NCBI RefSeq assembly: GCF_003710255.1
Contig: NZ_RHIB01000001.1
Span: 1,550,001-1,614,000, forward strand
From: Alteribacter keqinensis
Lineage (GTDB): Bacteria > Bacillota > Bacilli > Bacillales > Salisediminibacteriaceae
Direction of reading: 5' to 3'
DNA length: 64,000 bases
Below are positions 51,073-59,628 of this stretch, in pieces. Position 1 is the first letter of the stretch, and each line of letters starts with the position of its first letter. The position numbers were made by a program, and so were the translations under genes. Under the pieces are notes generated by a model. That model was not told where the DNA came from, made no database searches, and worked only from the letters and a program-made list of their open reading frames with translations.

Positions 51073-51588
51073 CTATTCTCCTTTACCAAGTCGGAAAGTT
51101 TCGTAAACAGTCCACATATTGTTATCAAGCTGATACAAAAGTGAAAAGCGGTCGATCATTTCCTCGTGGTTAATGGACTCCATTTTCAGTCGTCCGAACA
51201 CATCGGAGCACTCGTCGTTATCAAGCTGCTGACCGATCGTAATGTGCGGGACAAACTGGTAGTCGTAATGATGCTCAAGCTTACCTGAATTGAGTCGTTC
51301 ACGAAGGGTCGTTAATGTATCGTTTTCACGGACTTTCATATAGATCGTGTTCGTTACAGGGTGGAAAGAGCCGAATTTATAAACCTCCATTGTAAACGGA
51401 CTTGTCTGACTTGCAACATTACGCATTTCTTCAAGAATCTCAGGCAGATCCTCTTCTTCTGCTTCAAACGATTCTTTGATCGTTACGTGGGGCGGTATGA
51501 GCGCATAATGAGAATCGTACCTTTTTCTGTATGAGTTTGCGATATCCTGTAATTTTTTTGATGGAAAAATAGCAATGCCGTATTTCAT
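51073..51588 (-). CDS. yjcG: 2H phosphoesterase-family protein YjcG
   Basis: 171 residues with the two HxT motifs of the 2H (2'-5' RNA ligase-like) superfamily: HVTIKESF near residue 33 and HITIGQQ near 123. YjcG of B. subtilis is the structural prototype; the substrate is not known. It is the first gene of the yjcG-yjcF pair, an arrangement kept across Bacillus. Confidence 0.9.
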   Translation of the reverse strand: MKYGIAIFPSKKLQDIANSYRKRYDSHYALIPPHVTIKESFEAEEEDLPEILEEMRNVASQTSPFTMEVYKFGSFHPVTNTIYMKVRENDTLTTLRERLNSGKLEHHYDYQFVPHITIGQQLDNDECSDVFGRLKMESINHEEMIDRFSLLYQLDNNMWTVYETFRLGKGE

Positions 51589-51812
51589 GTCGAATGCCCT
51601 CCTTATGTAATCACTTTATCATTTTGAACCGCTTTTTATTCAGACAGCCTGCCGACACAATAACCCTGCCTTTTACGTTTATTCAACATATACCACGAAT
51701 TCTCCTTTTTTTCTACTATGATTGTTTCCTGTTAAAATGTAAATAGTCATTCAATTTCAAATGATTATGCTAAACTGTAGGTAGGACGCACCAGACATAG
51801 GAGGAGTGCACA

Positions 51813-52373
51813 ATGAGTGAAAGAAAACCTGTTCATTGCCACGTAGTAGAAACGGCAGCACGCAAATTGATTGAAGAACGGGGTGTTACCCTGGAAGACA
51901 TCGCAAAAATCGTTTACGATATGCAAGAACCTTACAACCCTGACCTGACGATGGAGGACTGCCTCGACAGTGTGGACAAGGTGCTTCAGAAAAGAGAAAT
52001 TCACCACGCAGTCCTGGTTGGAATTGAGCTGGATAAACTGGCCGAGAAAAAACAGCTCTCAGAACCGCTCCAGTCAATTGTAGAAATGGACGAAGGCCTT
52101 TTCGGTGTCGATGAAACGATCGCCCTCGGTTCTGTTTTCGGATACGGTAGCATTGCGGTTACGACATTTGGTTATCTCGATAAAGAAAAATCCGGAATTA
52201 TCCGGGAACTGGACCAGAAAAAGGACGGCAAGATCCACACGTTCCTGGATGACCTTCTATGCAGCATTGCAGCAAATGCATCAAGCCGCCTGGCACACCG
52301 TCATAGAGACCGCCAGGAACGTCTTCGGGAAGAAGAGATCAGAGAGCGTGACCGTGAAGAACGGATCGGTTAA
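51813..52373 (+). CDS. PgpA-like phosphatidylglycerophosphatase A (YutG type)
   Basis: 186 residues. The family pattern is clear: an N-terminal helical part beginning HCHVVETAARKLIEERGVTL, then YNPDLTMEDCLDSVDKVLQK, and the Gly-rich middle VFGYGSIAVTTFGYLDKEK. YutG-type members are soluble and predicted to dephosphorylate phosphatidylglycerophosphate. The Arg/Glu-rich tail is longer than usual. AGGAGG precedes the ATG and a terminator follows. Confidence 0.83.
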   Translation: MSERKPVHCHVVETAARKLIEERGVTLEDIAKIVYDMQEPYNPDLTMEDCLDSVDKVLQKREIHHAVLVGIELDKLAEKKQLSEPLQSIVEMDEGLFGVDETIALGSVFGYGSIAVTTFGYLDKEKSGIIRELDQKKDGKIHTFLDDLLCSIAANASSRLAHRHRDRQERLREEEIRERDREERIG

Positions 52374-52378
52374 TTTAA

Positions 52379-52411
52379 GAGGCAGAGCCGGCCCGGTTCT
52401 GCCTTTTTTAT
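52379..52411 (+). terminator. Terminator of the PgpA-like gene
   Basis: AGGCAGA/TCTGCCT around an 11-nt G/C loop, followed by TTTTTATT. Confidence 0.85.
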
Positions 52412-52485
52412 TTGTGCTCATGTCAGTGGTATTCTTTTCCCTGAAATCACATACGCTAACGAAAACAATAGTTGGGGTGACAATA

Positions 52486-52686
52486 ATGCCGGCAAAAAAG
52501 AAGCAGCCTTTAAAGCGTACACGATGGGTCTATTTGAAGCAGATTTTTACATCCAAGTTTCAGGCAGGGTGTCTGAAAGCCAAGCTCGAGGAAAACTGGC
52601 AGAACGGCTACGAGATTCCCCCGTGGGTGGAAATACGCAAGCTGAAGGAAAACCGGTATGTCGTCAGGTATACGTACGATGAATAA
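52486..52686 (+). CDS. Small basic hypothetical protein
   Basis: 66 residues from an ATG six nt after GGGGTGAC. Very basic N-terminus (PAKKKQPLKRTRWVYLKQIF) and a C-terminal region WVEIRKLKENRYVVRYTYDE that looks like a small beta unit. It could bind nucleic acid, but that is a guess. It lies just before the tRNA promoter. No family recognised. Confidence 0.5.
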   Translation: MPAKKKQPLKRTRWVYLKQIFTSKFQAGCLKAKLEENWQNGYEIPPWVEIRKLKENRYVVRYTYDE

Positions 52687-52714
52687 GACATCCGAGAATT
52701 TTTTCACAAATCTA

Positions 52715-52743
52715 TTGACTTCTATTTCCCGCTGAGATATATT
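52715..52743 (+). promoter_or_regulatory. Promoter of tRNA-Val
   Basis: TTGACT, 17 nt, TATATT, ending 18 nt before the tRNA. Confidence 0.8.
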
Positions 52744-52761
52744 ATTAATTGTCGCAATAAC

Positions 52762-52837
52762 GTTCCGTTAGCTCAGTTGGGAGAGCGCCACCTTGACAGG
52801 GTGGAGGTCACTGGTTCGAGCCCAGTACGGGACACCA
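52762..52837 (+). tRNA. tRNA-Val (anticodon GAC)
   Basis: 76 nt including an encoded CCA. Acceptor arms GTTCCGT and ACGGGAC pair with one G-U; D arm around TAGCTCAGTTGGGAGAGC; anticodon stem CCACC/GGTGG with loop TTGACAG, hence GAC, which reads GTC and GTT; T arm contains GGTTCGAGCCC. Single gene with its own promoter and terminator, not part of a cluster. Confidence 0.95.
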
Positions 52838-52851
52838 TAATATGTACATAT

Positions 52852-52883
52852 CCTCATCACATTGTGATGAGGTTTTTTATTTT
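52852..52883 (+). terminator. Terminator of tRNA-Val
   Basis: Perfect 9-bp stem CCTCATCAC/GTGATGAGG with a 3-nt loop, then TTTTTTATTTT. Confidence 0.9.
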
Positions 52884-52891
52884 GTTTGCGC

Positions 52892-52932
52892 AAAAAAGCT
52901 TATTTGTCAATTGACAGATAAGCTTTTTCATT
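52892..52932 (-). terminator. Terminator of degV
   Basis: AAAGCTTAT-TGTCAATTGACA-ATAAGCTTT palindromic stem with one mismatch, then TTTTGCGC on the minus strand; T-rich on the plus strand too. Confidence 0.8.
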
Positions 52933-52942
52933 TTGATAGAAA

Positions 52943-53791
52943 CTATCCTTTTTGCCACAAGAGAGCCAGGGTGCCTTCCCCGGCGTGGACGGCGATGGTG
53001 GAACTGATCTCGCCGGTCATGATATCCAGGTTGGGCATTTTTTCTTTGAGCTTTGCTTCCAGCTGGGAAGCTTTTTCCGATACATTTCCGTGCATAATCT
53101 GAGCCTTGTTTACCGGGTGTTCCTGATGGTATGTGTAAAGAAGTTCAACGAGGCGGTTCATCGCTTTTTTCTCTGAACGGACGCGCTCGAACAGGTTGAA
53201 CTCTCCTTCAGGTGTGATCGTAATGACAGGCTTAATCTTAAGCACACTTCCGATCAAGTACTGGGCACCGCTCATGCGGCCGCCTTTATAAAACTGATCA
53301 AGGCTGCCCAGAAGTATGTAGTTCGCTGTACGGCCTGCCTGATCTCTTACGTGCTCAGCGATTTCAGCGGCTTCCTTGCCTTCCTCTGATAGTCTGATGG
53401 ATTCATTGATTAAATGTGTAATCGCATAACTCATGCATTTTGAATCGACCACTTCCACATGGAAGTTTTCTACAAGGTCACTCCCCTGTTTGGCACTTGC
53501 CATTGTCCCGCTCAGCTTATCGGAAATATGAATCGACACAGCTGCGTCGTAGTCTTCTTTTAGTTTCTCATATAATTCAGCAAACATGCCGATTGCAGGC
53601 TGGCTAGTTTTTGGTACTTCCTTCTCTTTACGAATCCGTTCATAAAGCTCGTCCACCGTTAGATCAACCCCGTCTGCGTAGGAGACATCATCAATAATAA
53701 TGCTGAGCGGCAGCGAGTAAACGTCCGGATGGTTTTTAAGCTCTTCAGTCAGGTAGGCAGTACTGTCCGTAACAAATGCAATTTTCCCCAT
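52943..53791 (-). CDS. DegV-family fatty-acid-binding protein
   Basis: 282 residues with the DegV pattern: IAFVTDSTAYLTEEL at the N-terminus, TSQPAIGMFAELYEKL with the conserved Ser/Gln, LSGTMASAKQGSDL, and the C-terminal IHAGEGTLALLW-like end (here VHAGEGTLALLW). Family members bind fatty acids; in Firmicutes FakB-type members pass them to the kinase FakA. fakA is not in the window, so the FakB role is not assured. Confidence 0.88.
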   Translation of the reverse strand: MGKIAFVTDSTAYLTEELKNHPDVYSLPLSIIIDDVSYADGVDLTVDELYERIRKEKEVPKTSQPAIGMFAELYEKLKEDYDAAVSIHISDKLSGTMASAKQGSDLVENFHVEVVDSKCMSYAITHLINESIRLSEEGKEAAEIAEHVRDQAGRTANYILLGSLDQFYKGGRMSGAQYLIGSVLKIKPVITITPEGEFNLFERVRSEKKAMNRLVELLYTYHQEHPVNKAQIMHGNVSEKASQLEAKLKEKMPNLDIMTGEISSTIAVHAGEGTLALLWQKG

Positions 53792-53986
53792 CTATATCAT
53801 CTCAATTCTTAAAAGAGTTTGTAAACGTATTCTTTAAAACTATTATATCTTAAGTTCTTTTTTATACCAAGTACTAATTGTTGGTACTAAACTCTATTTT
53901 ACAGCATAATAAAAGAACCGCCCGAATTCAGACGGTTCTAGCCCTTGATACACATGGATTTCCCAAAATTCCTGCCATTATCGCAA

Positions 53987-54020
53987 TTTTACACAAAATT
54001 GTGCGGGGACAGACCCCCGC
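53987..54020. repeat. REP-like hairpin, copy 5
   Basis: TTTTACACAAAATTGTGCGG, then GGACAGACCCCCGC. It abuts the stop codon of ykfC, so it forms the 3' end of the dpp-ykf operon and may act as its terminator or stabiliser. Confidence 0.8.
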
Positions 54021-54935
54021 TTACCAGAAGCGGCGGGCGGAGCGGTAGTTTTTATCGTATTTCGTGTTTTTGATCGGTACGATTTCGATTCCTTTTCCGG
54101 CACTCGGGGCGTGAAGCATCTGCCCGTCTCCGTAGTAAAACCCGACATGGTATACGAAGCCCTTTCCTTCGTCTTTCGCAAAGTAAATGCAGTCCCCCGG
54201 TTTGAGGTCTTCACGGGCGACAGGCTCCCCTGCTTTTTCCTGGTCGGATGCGTCCCGGGGGATGGTGATTCCGAAGTGACGGTGGACGGTATATGTAAAT
54301 CCTGAGCAGTCAAAACCGAATCCGCTCATCCCTCCCCAAAGATACGGAAGTTCAAGAAACATTTCTCCATTTTTGACCAAAGCCTCACCCAGTGGAGCAG
54401 GAATGTCCCTTTCTTTTTCATATACATTCACATCACCTGACTTAATCTGTGCTGCACCGTGTGGCGTGTTTACCGATACAAACGCACCTTCAACAATGTC
54501 ACTTGCCAGTGGAAGCCTGGTTTCATAACTGATTTCAAGAATTGGTTCCTGATTTTGATAAAGCCACGCTGTTTGTGTTTTTACTGCTGCGAAGGGAGTA
54601 TCAGGCTCAATATTTGTTTCTGACCGTTCGATAACCTGGCATTTTGGAATCCATCCGGGATAGCCTTTTTCGCTTTTTCTGGAAGGCTGATCATTTACGC
54701 AGACATGAAGCCAGTCTTCTCTTTCCTCAATCAGTGTGACCATTTGTCCGTACAGCACCTGTGACTGAACAATATTATCGTCTGTCACCTGCCTGCGGTC
54801 TTCTGTTGTTAACCCGCCAAGCCAGCCGCGGATGTCCGCGGGCTCTTTCAGTGCCGCCTGATCCATTTCACGGGGCTTGTCCGGTGACGTCCAAAGCGTT
54901 GCGACTGCTGCTTTTACGATGTATTCTGTACTCAT
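54021..54935 (-). CDS. ykfC: Gamma-D-glutamyl-L-diamino acid endopeptidase YkfC (NlpC/P60)
   Basis: 304 residues. Two N-terminal SH3b-like regions (about 1-80 and 110-165) and a C-terminal NlpC/P60 domain with the catalytic Cys in GFGFDCSGF, His in FVYHVGFYYG and a downstream polar residue. YkfC cuts L-Ala-gamma-D-Glu-diaminopimelate into dipeptide and amino acid. There is no signal peptide, as expected for a cytosolic recycling enzyme. Its start overlaps the ykfB stop by four nt. Confidence 0.92.
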   Translation of the reverse strand: MSTEYIVKAAVATLWTSPDKPREMDQAALKEPADIRGWLGGLTTEDRRQVTDDNIVQSQVLYGQMVTLIEEREDWLHVCVNDQPSRKSEKGYPGWIPKCQVIERSETNIEPDTPFAAVKTQTAWLYQNQEPILEISYETRLPLASDIVEGAFVSVNTPHGAAQIKSGDVNVYEKERDIPAPLGEALVKNGEMFLELPYLWGGMSGFGFDCSGFTYTVHRHFGITIPRDASDQEKAGEPVAREDLKPGDCIYFAKDEGKGFVYHVGFYYGDGQMLHAPSAGKGIEIVPIKNTKYDKNYRSARRFW

Positions 54936-56029
54936 TTATACGCCTCCTCAAACTCTCCTACACTTGTTATTCCGAGCCCCGGTTCCGTCTGCATGGTGAT
55001 TTTATTCTTTGAGTACACCATCCCGCCGTTCACGATGTCTTCTTTTAACATAAGGGGGCTGTCAAAATCAAAGCGGGTAACATTTTTCTTACTTGCAGCA
55101 AAGTGTGCCGCAGCGGAGATTCCCACACGGGTTTCAATCATACTGCCTGTCATGCATTCGATTCCTGCGGCTTCTGCAAGACGGTTAATCGCCTCTGCCT
55201 TATAGATGCCGCCGGACTTCATGAGCTTAATGTTAATCAGATCGGCACAACGGTTTGTAATGATGCGAAGGGCATCCTCTGGTGAAAAGACACTTTCGTC
55301 AGCCATAATCGGTGTGATTGTGCTGTCTGTAACCATCTTCAACCCTTCGAAATCATAAGCTTTGACCGGCTGTTCCACAAGTTCGACCCCAAGGTCCATG
55401 TCAGCCATTTTATTAATCGCGAAAACCGCATCTTTGGGATTCCATCCCTGGTTTGCATCAAGACGGATTTTAATGTCGTTCCCGATCCTTTTACGGATTT
55501 CCGAGATACGCTCGATGTCTTTATGTATGTCATCAATGCCTACTTTTACTTTCAGGACCGTAAATCCGTCGTTCACGTATTCGACAGCGTCCTCCCCCAT
55601 CTCTTCAGGAGCGTTAACGCTTACGGTATAATCTGTTTCAAGCTCATTTTGATAGCCGCCAAGGTACTGGTAAAGAGGTACGTTCATTTTTTTTGCCAGA
55701 AGGTCGAACAGGGCCATGTCCACTGCGGCTTTCGCACTTGTGTTCCGGACAAGGATACGATGGAGCTTCTGGAATACCTGTTCGAAATTTGTTACGTCCA
55801 TCCCGGTTAATGCGGGGCGGATCGTATGTTGTATCGCTCCTTCAATGCTCTCCAAGCTGTCTCCTGTGACAACAATGGTTGGCGGTGCTTCTCCAAAACC
55901 CGTAAGCCCGTTGTCACAATGAATCGTCACAATAACCGCCTCTGCCGTTTCAAGAGTGCGCAGGGCCGTTTTGAACGGTTTTCTTAAAGGAACCGCAATA
56001 CGCTTCGTCTTTATTTTTTCAATGATCAT
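54932..56029 (-). CDS. ykfB: L-Ala-D/L-Glu epimerase YkfB
   Basis: 365 residues, enolase superfamily. Catalytic lysine motif VLKVKVGID, metal ligands in IRLDANQGW, VEQPV and IMADESVF, and the second catalytic lysine in LINIKLMKSGG. Epimerises L-Ala-D-Glu to L-Ala-L-Glu, so ordinary peptidases can hydrolyse it. TTGGAAGTGA lies in front of the ATG. It acts after YkfC on the same murein tripeptide. Confidence 0.93.
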   Translation of the reverse strand: MIIEKIKTKRIAVPLRKPFKTALRTLETAEAVIVTIHCDNGLTGFGEAPPTIVVTGDSLESIEGAIQHTIRPALTGMDVTNFEQVFQKLHRILVRNTSAKAAVDMALFDLLAKKMNVPLYQYLGGYQNELETDYTVSVNAPEEMGEDAVEYVNDGFTVLKVKVGIDDIHKDIERISEIRKRIGNDIKIRLDANQGWNPKDAVFAINKMADMDLGVELVEQPVKAYDFEGLKMVTDSTITPIMADESVFSPEDALRIITNRCADLINIKLMKSGGIYKAEAINRLAEAAGIECMTGSMIETRVGISAAAHFAASKKNVTRFDFDSPLMLKEDIVNGGMVYSKNKITMQTEPGLGITSVGEFEEAYK

Positions 56030-56053
56030 CTGTTTTCACTTCCAATCGAAGGA

Positions 56054-57013
56054 TTATTGTTCGTACAAATGACACGCGACAAAATGGTTCGGGCGGGCTT
56101 CCAGCCACTCCGGTTTTCTTTTAGCGCACACATCAATGGCTTCAGGACAGCGTGTTCTGAACGGACAGCCGCTTGGAGGATCGATCGGACTTGGAACGTC
56201 CCCTATTAAAATGGTCCTTTCTCTCGTTTCCTCAACATCCGGGTCCGGTATCGGAATAGAGGAAAGCAGCGCCTGGGTATACGGGTGGAGCGGTTCTTCA
56301 TATAAATCTTCACTGTCTGCAAGCTCCATCATGCCACCCAAATACATAACCCCGATCCTGTCACTAATGTGCTTGACCATGGATAAATCGTGTGCAATAA
56401 ACAAGTAGGTAAGTCCCCGTTCTTTTTGAAGGTCTTTCATGAGGTTCACAACCTGCGCCTGAATGGAAACGTCAAGAGCTGAGATAGGCTCGTCCGCAAT
56501 AATAAATTCCGGATCCAGAGCAAGTGCTCTGGCAATTCCAATCCTCTGACGCTGACCCCCGCTGAATTCGTGAGGAAAACGAGTTGCATGTTCTTTGCTT
56601 AAGCCTACAGTTTCCAAAAGATGATGGACTCGCTTTCTTCTTTCTTTGCCCTGGTATATGTCATGGATATCCATCCCCTCGGCGATGATGTCTTCCACTG
56701 TCATTCTTGGATTTAAGGATGCATAAGGATCCTGGAAGATCATTTGCATCTTCCGGTTAAATTTCTTTATCTTTTTCCCTTTCAACGTATGTACATTTTC
56801 ACCATCATAGATGACTTCACCTGATGTCGCCCGGTACAGGCGGATGATCGTCCGGCCGGTGGTGGACTTCCCGCACCCTGACTCGCCGACCAGACCAAGC
56901 GTTTCACCTTCGTATACGTCAAAGGATATATCGTTGACCGCTTTTAATATCTTCCCTTTTCCTACTTCAAAATGCTTTTGCAAGTTTTTCACTTCTACTA
57001 ACTTCTTTGCCAT
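56054..57013 (-). CDS. Peptide ABC transporter ATPase, DppF/YkfD type
   Basis: 319 residues. Walker [10 protein letters not shown], signature FSGGQRQR, Walker B FIIADEP, H-loop FIAHD, and the C-terminal oligopeptide-transporter extension GCPFRTRCPEAIDVC, whose cysteines in related proteins hold an iron-sulfur cluster. It should be the second ATPase partner of DppD. The position between the C26 gene and ykfB corresponds to ykfD in B. subtilis, though in a different order. GGAGGGG precedes the ATG. Confidence 0.92.
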   Translation of the reverse strand: MAKKLVEVKNLQKHFEVGKGKILKAVNDISFDVYEGETLGLVGESGCGKSTTGRTIIRLYRATSGEVIYDGENVHTLKGKKIKKFNRKMQMIFQDPYASLNPRMTVEDIIAEGMDIHDIYQGKERRKRVHHLLETVGLSKEHATRFPHEFSGGQRQRIGIARALALDPEFIIADEPISALDVSIQAQVVNLMKDLQKERGLTYLFIAHDLSMVKHISDRIGVMYLGGMMELADSEDLYEEPLHPYTQALLSSIPIPDPDVEETRERTILIGDVPSPIDPPSGCPFRTRCPEAIDVCAKRKPEWLEARPNHFVACHLYEQ

Positions 57014-57028
57014 GTGAAACCCCTCCGC

Positions 57029-57754
57029 TTATGTTTCATTCGTGATCGCTTTCTTTTTTTCGCAAGCTTCAATAAACGCCTTGAACAACCGGACAGACGG
57101 CTCATCCGTCATACATTCCGGGTGCCATTGCACGCCTAAAACAAACGTATGTTTCGTACTTTGAAAAGCTTCGATCACCTGATCGGAAGACCGGGCGATC
57201 ACATTAAAACCCGGTGCCATCTCTCGTACTGTCTGATGGTGAAAGCTGTTAACTTTGTACTTTTTCTGCTTGGAAATGCTGTGAAGTAAACTGCCTTCTG
57301 TTACTTCTATGAAATGGGACCCGTGACTTCTGGGGGCCCGCTGAGTGTGTTGAAGGAGGGCATGATCCATTTGTGTGTATATATCCTGATACATATCTCC
57401 ACCGGCAGCAATGTTTAATATCTGGCAGCCTCTGCAAATGGCAAGGATCGGCTTATCCTGCTTCATCGCCTCCTTCAACAGATCAACTTCAAACACGTCC
57501 CGGTCGGGATGAATAAGTCCCAGATTCGGGTGAGGCTCTTCACCAAACAGGGTTGGGTCGATATCTCCGCCCCCGGTGACAACAATCCCATCAACGGTGT
57601 TCACGTAGTTACTCATATGATCCTGATTTGTAACATTAGGGAGCACAAAAGGGGTACCGCCTGCCCGCAAAACAGACCTGATATTGTCATACGATGTTTG
57701 AAGCGTGCGATCGTCCACATAAGAAGATGTAATACCAATGATGGGCTTCTTCAT
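57029..57754 (-). CDS. Class I glutamine amidotransferase-like hydrolase, peptidase C26 (PuuD-like)
   Basis: 241 residues. Nucleophile Cys in ICRGCQILNIAAGG, catalytic His in VQWHPECM, and the family start IGITSSYVDDR. PuuD-type enzymes hydrolyse gamma-glutamyl bonds. Within this operon it may cut the gamma-D-Glu bond of murein peptides or a derived gamma-glutamyl compound. B. subtilis has the LD-carboxypeptidase ykfA and the peptidase dppA in its operon and no C26 enzyme. GGAGGGAG precedes the ATG. Confidence 0.85.
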   Translation of the reverse strand: MKKPIIGITSSYVDDRTLQTSYDNIRSVLRAGGTPFVLPNVTNQDHMSNYVNTVDGIVVTGGGDIDPTLFGEEPHPNLGLIHPDRDVFEVDLLKEAMKQDKPILAICRGCQILNIAAGGDMYQDIYTQMDHALLQHTQRAPRSHGSHFIEVTEGSLLHSISKQKKYKVNSFHHQTVREMAPGFNVIARSSDQVIEAFQSTKHTFVLGVQWHPECMTDEPSVRLFKAFIEACEKKKAITNET

Positions 57755-57840
57755 GATGAAAAACTCCCTCCAAGTTCATTTCGCTCACTCTCTTACTCTA
57801 TGTATATATAAAGCTTTCATTCCTTATGTAAATGGATATC

Positions 57841-57864
57841 ACCCCGGTAAAACTCACCGGGGTG
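57841..57864 (-). other. Hairpin between dppE and the C26 gene
   Basis: CACCCCGGT/ACCGGGGTG with a 7-nt loop; no T-run follows (ATATCC), so an mRNA-stabilising or partial stop structure is likely. It may raise dppE message over the downstream genes. Confidence 0.6.
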
Positions 57865-57880
57865 ACTGACCAATATGACC

Positions 57881-59539
57881 TTACTCCATGCTTGCCCATT
57901 TGAATTCTACGAATCCAACCGGGTGTCGTACTACGTCTTGTACGTTGTCTTTCTTAATGAACGTTGTGTTGTAGTAATAAAGTGGAACAATAACATAGTC
58001 ATCCATAAACACTTTCTCGGCTTCAATCATAAGATCAAAGCGTGCTTCCGGATCCGTTTCAGCCAGGCTCTCTGATACAAGCTGGTCATATTCTTCGTTG
58101 GACCATCCCGTTCTGTTCATTGGGTTTCCTGAAGTAAAGTTGTCCAGATAGTTCATTGGATCGTTGTACCCGCCAAGGAACGAAGAACGGGAATATTGCA
58201 GTTCCAGGTCACGCTGGGCATCAAGGAAAACAGCAAATTCCTGATTCTCAAGACCAATCTCCACACCAAGGTTTTGCTGTAACATTTCTTGAATGGCTTG
58301 AGCAACAGTATGGTTAAGATCACTTGTGCTGTATGTGAGATTTACTTCTGGAAGCTCATCGTATCCTTCCTCTTCCATCCCTAATTCCAGCAGTTCTTGT
58401 GCTTCTTCAAAGTCGAACTCATGAAGGTCACCAGCTGCTTCACGGTAAGTGGAACCGTCTGGATGCTGGAAATCATCAAAAACGTAGCCGGTCATGACAG
58501 GCTGACCTTCTTGCGTGATATAGTCAACAATTTCCTGTGCATTAATCGCTTTTGCAAAGGCAGCTCGGATATTGCGGTTTTGGAATGGTTCCATATCCAC
58601 ATTAAATCGCTGGAACTCAATACCTGAACGAGGGTACTGAATCGTTTCAGGTCCACCGACAAGTTCGCCTGCCATATCGGAAGGAATGCCTGTCATATGA
58701 ACTTCATCGTTGCCATAAAGCTGATAAGCTGTGTTGGAGTCCTCGATCATAACGTACTCAACGCCGTCAAGGTTAACGGTGTCCGCGTCCCAGTAATCTT
58801 CATTTTTCGTAATAAGCAAGTATTCATCGTCTTCCCACTCACTAACGACAAACGGACCGTTTCCTACAAAGGTATCTGCACTGTTCGCCCAGTTGTCATC
58901 ACCTTCCACTGTGTCTTTATGTACAGGGAAAAGCTGCGGCATAGCAACAATGGACGGGAAGAAGTCAACAGGGTTCTCCAATGTGACTTCAAGTGTTTTT
59001 TCATCAATTGCTTCTACTTGAACATCTTCTGCAGAACCTTCTCCTTCGTTAAATGCTTCTGCTCCGGCAATCCAGTAAGAGTGGTGGGCAGCTGGCGAAG
59101 CTGTTTCCGGATCTGCAAGGCGCTTGAATGAAAATTCAAAGTCCTCCGCCGTTACAGGCTCTCCGTTGCTCCAATTCGCATCTTCACGAATGTAGAACGT
59201 GTATGTAAGACCGTCATCAGACACGTCCCAATCCTCAGCCATTGCAGGCTCCGGCGTTGCTTCGTCTTTTGCAAGTCGTGTCAGACCTTCCATAACATTG
59301 TTAAGAATGGCATAAGACGATTCGTCATTCCCGATCGGCGGATCAAGTGAAGTCGGGTTTCGTTCACTGTTGTAAATAAGGATGTTCTCTCCGTCACCAG
59401 ACTCCTCTGCAGCCGCATCTTCTCCATTACCGTCCTCATCACCGGTCGTTTCTTCGTCGCCGGAACATCCGGTGGCAATCATCGCTGTTGCCATTAACCC
59501 GGTTCCAAGCAGCCACTTCAAGCTTTTCGATTTTTTCAT
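57881..59539 (-). CDS. dppE: Peptide-binding lipoprotein of the dpp transporter
   Basis: 552 residues, solute-binding family 5. Lipobox IATGC, Cys25, then a stretch of about 30 mostly acidic residues and the binding protein proper (NPTSLDPPIGNDESSYAILN onward). The family includes OppA, DppE and MppA-like proteins that bind murein tripeptide. The ykfB/ykfC neighbours favour murein peptides. GGGGGAAAAC precedes the ATG. An acidic linker like that of the deacetylase lipoprotein suggests salt adaptation. Confidence 0.9.
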   Translation of the reverse strand: MKKSKSLKWLLGTGLMATAMIATGCSGDEETTGDEDGNGEDAAAEESGDGENILIYNSERNPTSLDPPIGNDESSYAILNNVMEGLTRLAKDEATPEPAMAEDWDVSDDGLTYTFYIREDANWSNGEPVTAEDFEFSFKRLADPETASPAAHHSYWIAGAEAFNEGEGSAEDVQVEAIDEKTLEVTLENPVDFFPSIVAMPQLFPVHKDTVEGDDNWANSADTFVGNGPFVVSEWEDDEYLLITKNEDYWDADTVNLDGVEYVMIEDSNTAYQLYGNDEVHMTGIPSDMAGELVGGPETIQYPRSGIEFQRFNVDMEPFQNRNIRAAFAKAINAQEIVDYITQEGQPVMTGYVFDDFQHPDGSTYREAAGDLHEFDFEEAQELLELGMEEEGYDELPEVNLTYSTSDLNHTVAQAIQEMLQQNLGVEIGLENQEFAVFLDAQRDLELQYSRSSFLGGYNDPMNYLDNFTSGNPMNRTGWSNEEYDQLVSESLAETDPEARFDLMIEAEKVFMDDYVIVPLYYYNTTFIKKDNVQDVVRHPVGFVEFKWASME

Positions 59540-59628
59540 TCCTGTTTTCCCCCTTGTTTGTTTTGGTGATCAATGAAACCAGTAAAACCTGCTTTGTTCT
59601 CCTTCACCTCCTTAAAAATATAACCGTA

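Noticed and set aside
52105-52686. 193-codon plus-strand frame overlapping the PgpA-like gene
   Set aside because: Only its last 66 codons, which have their own ribosome-binding site at 52486, look real; the earlier part is a shadow of the PgpA-like gene.
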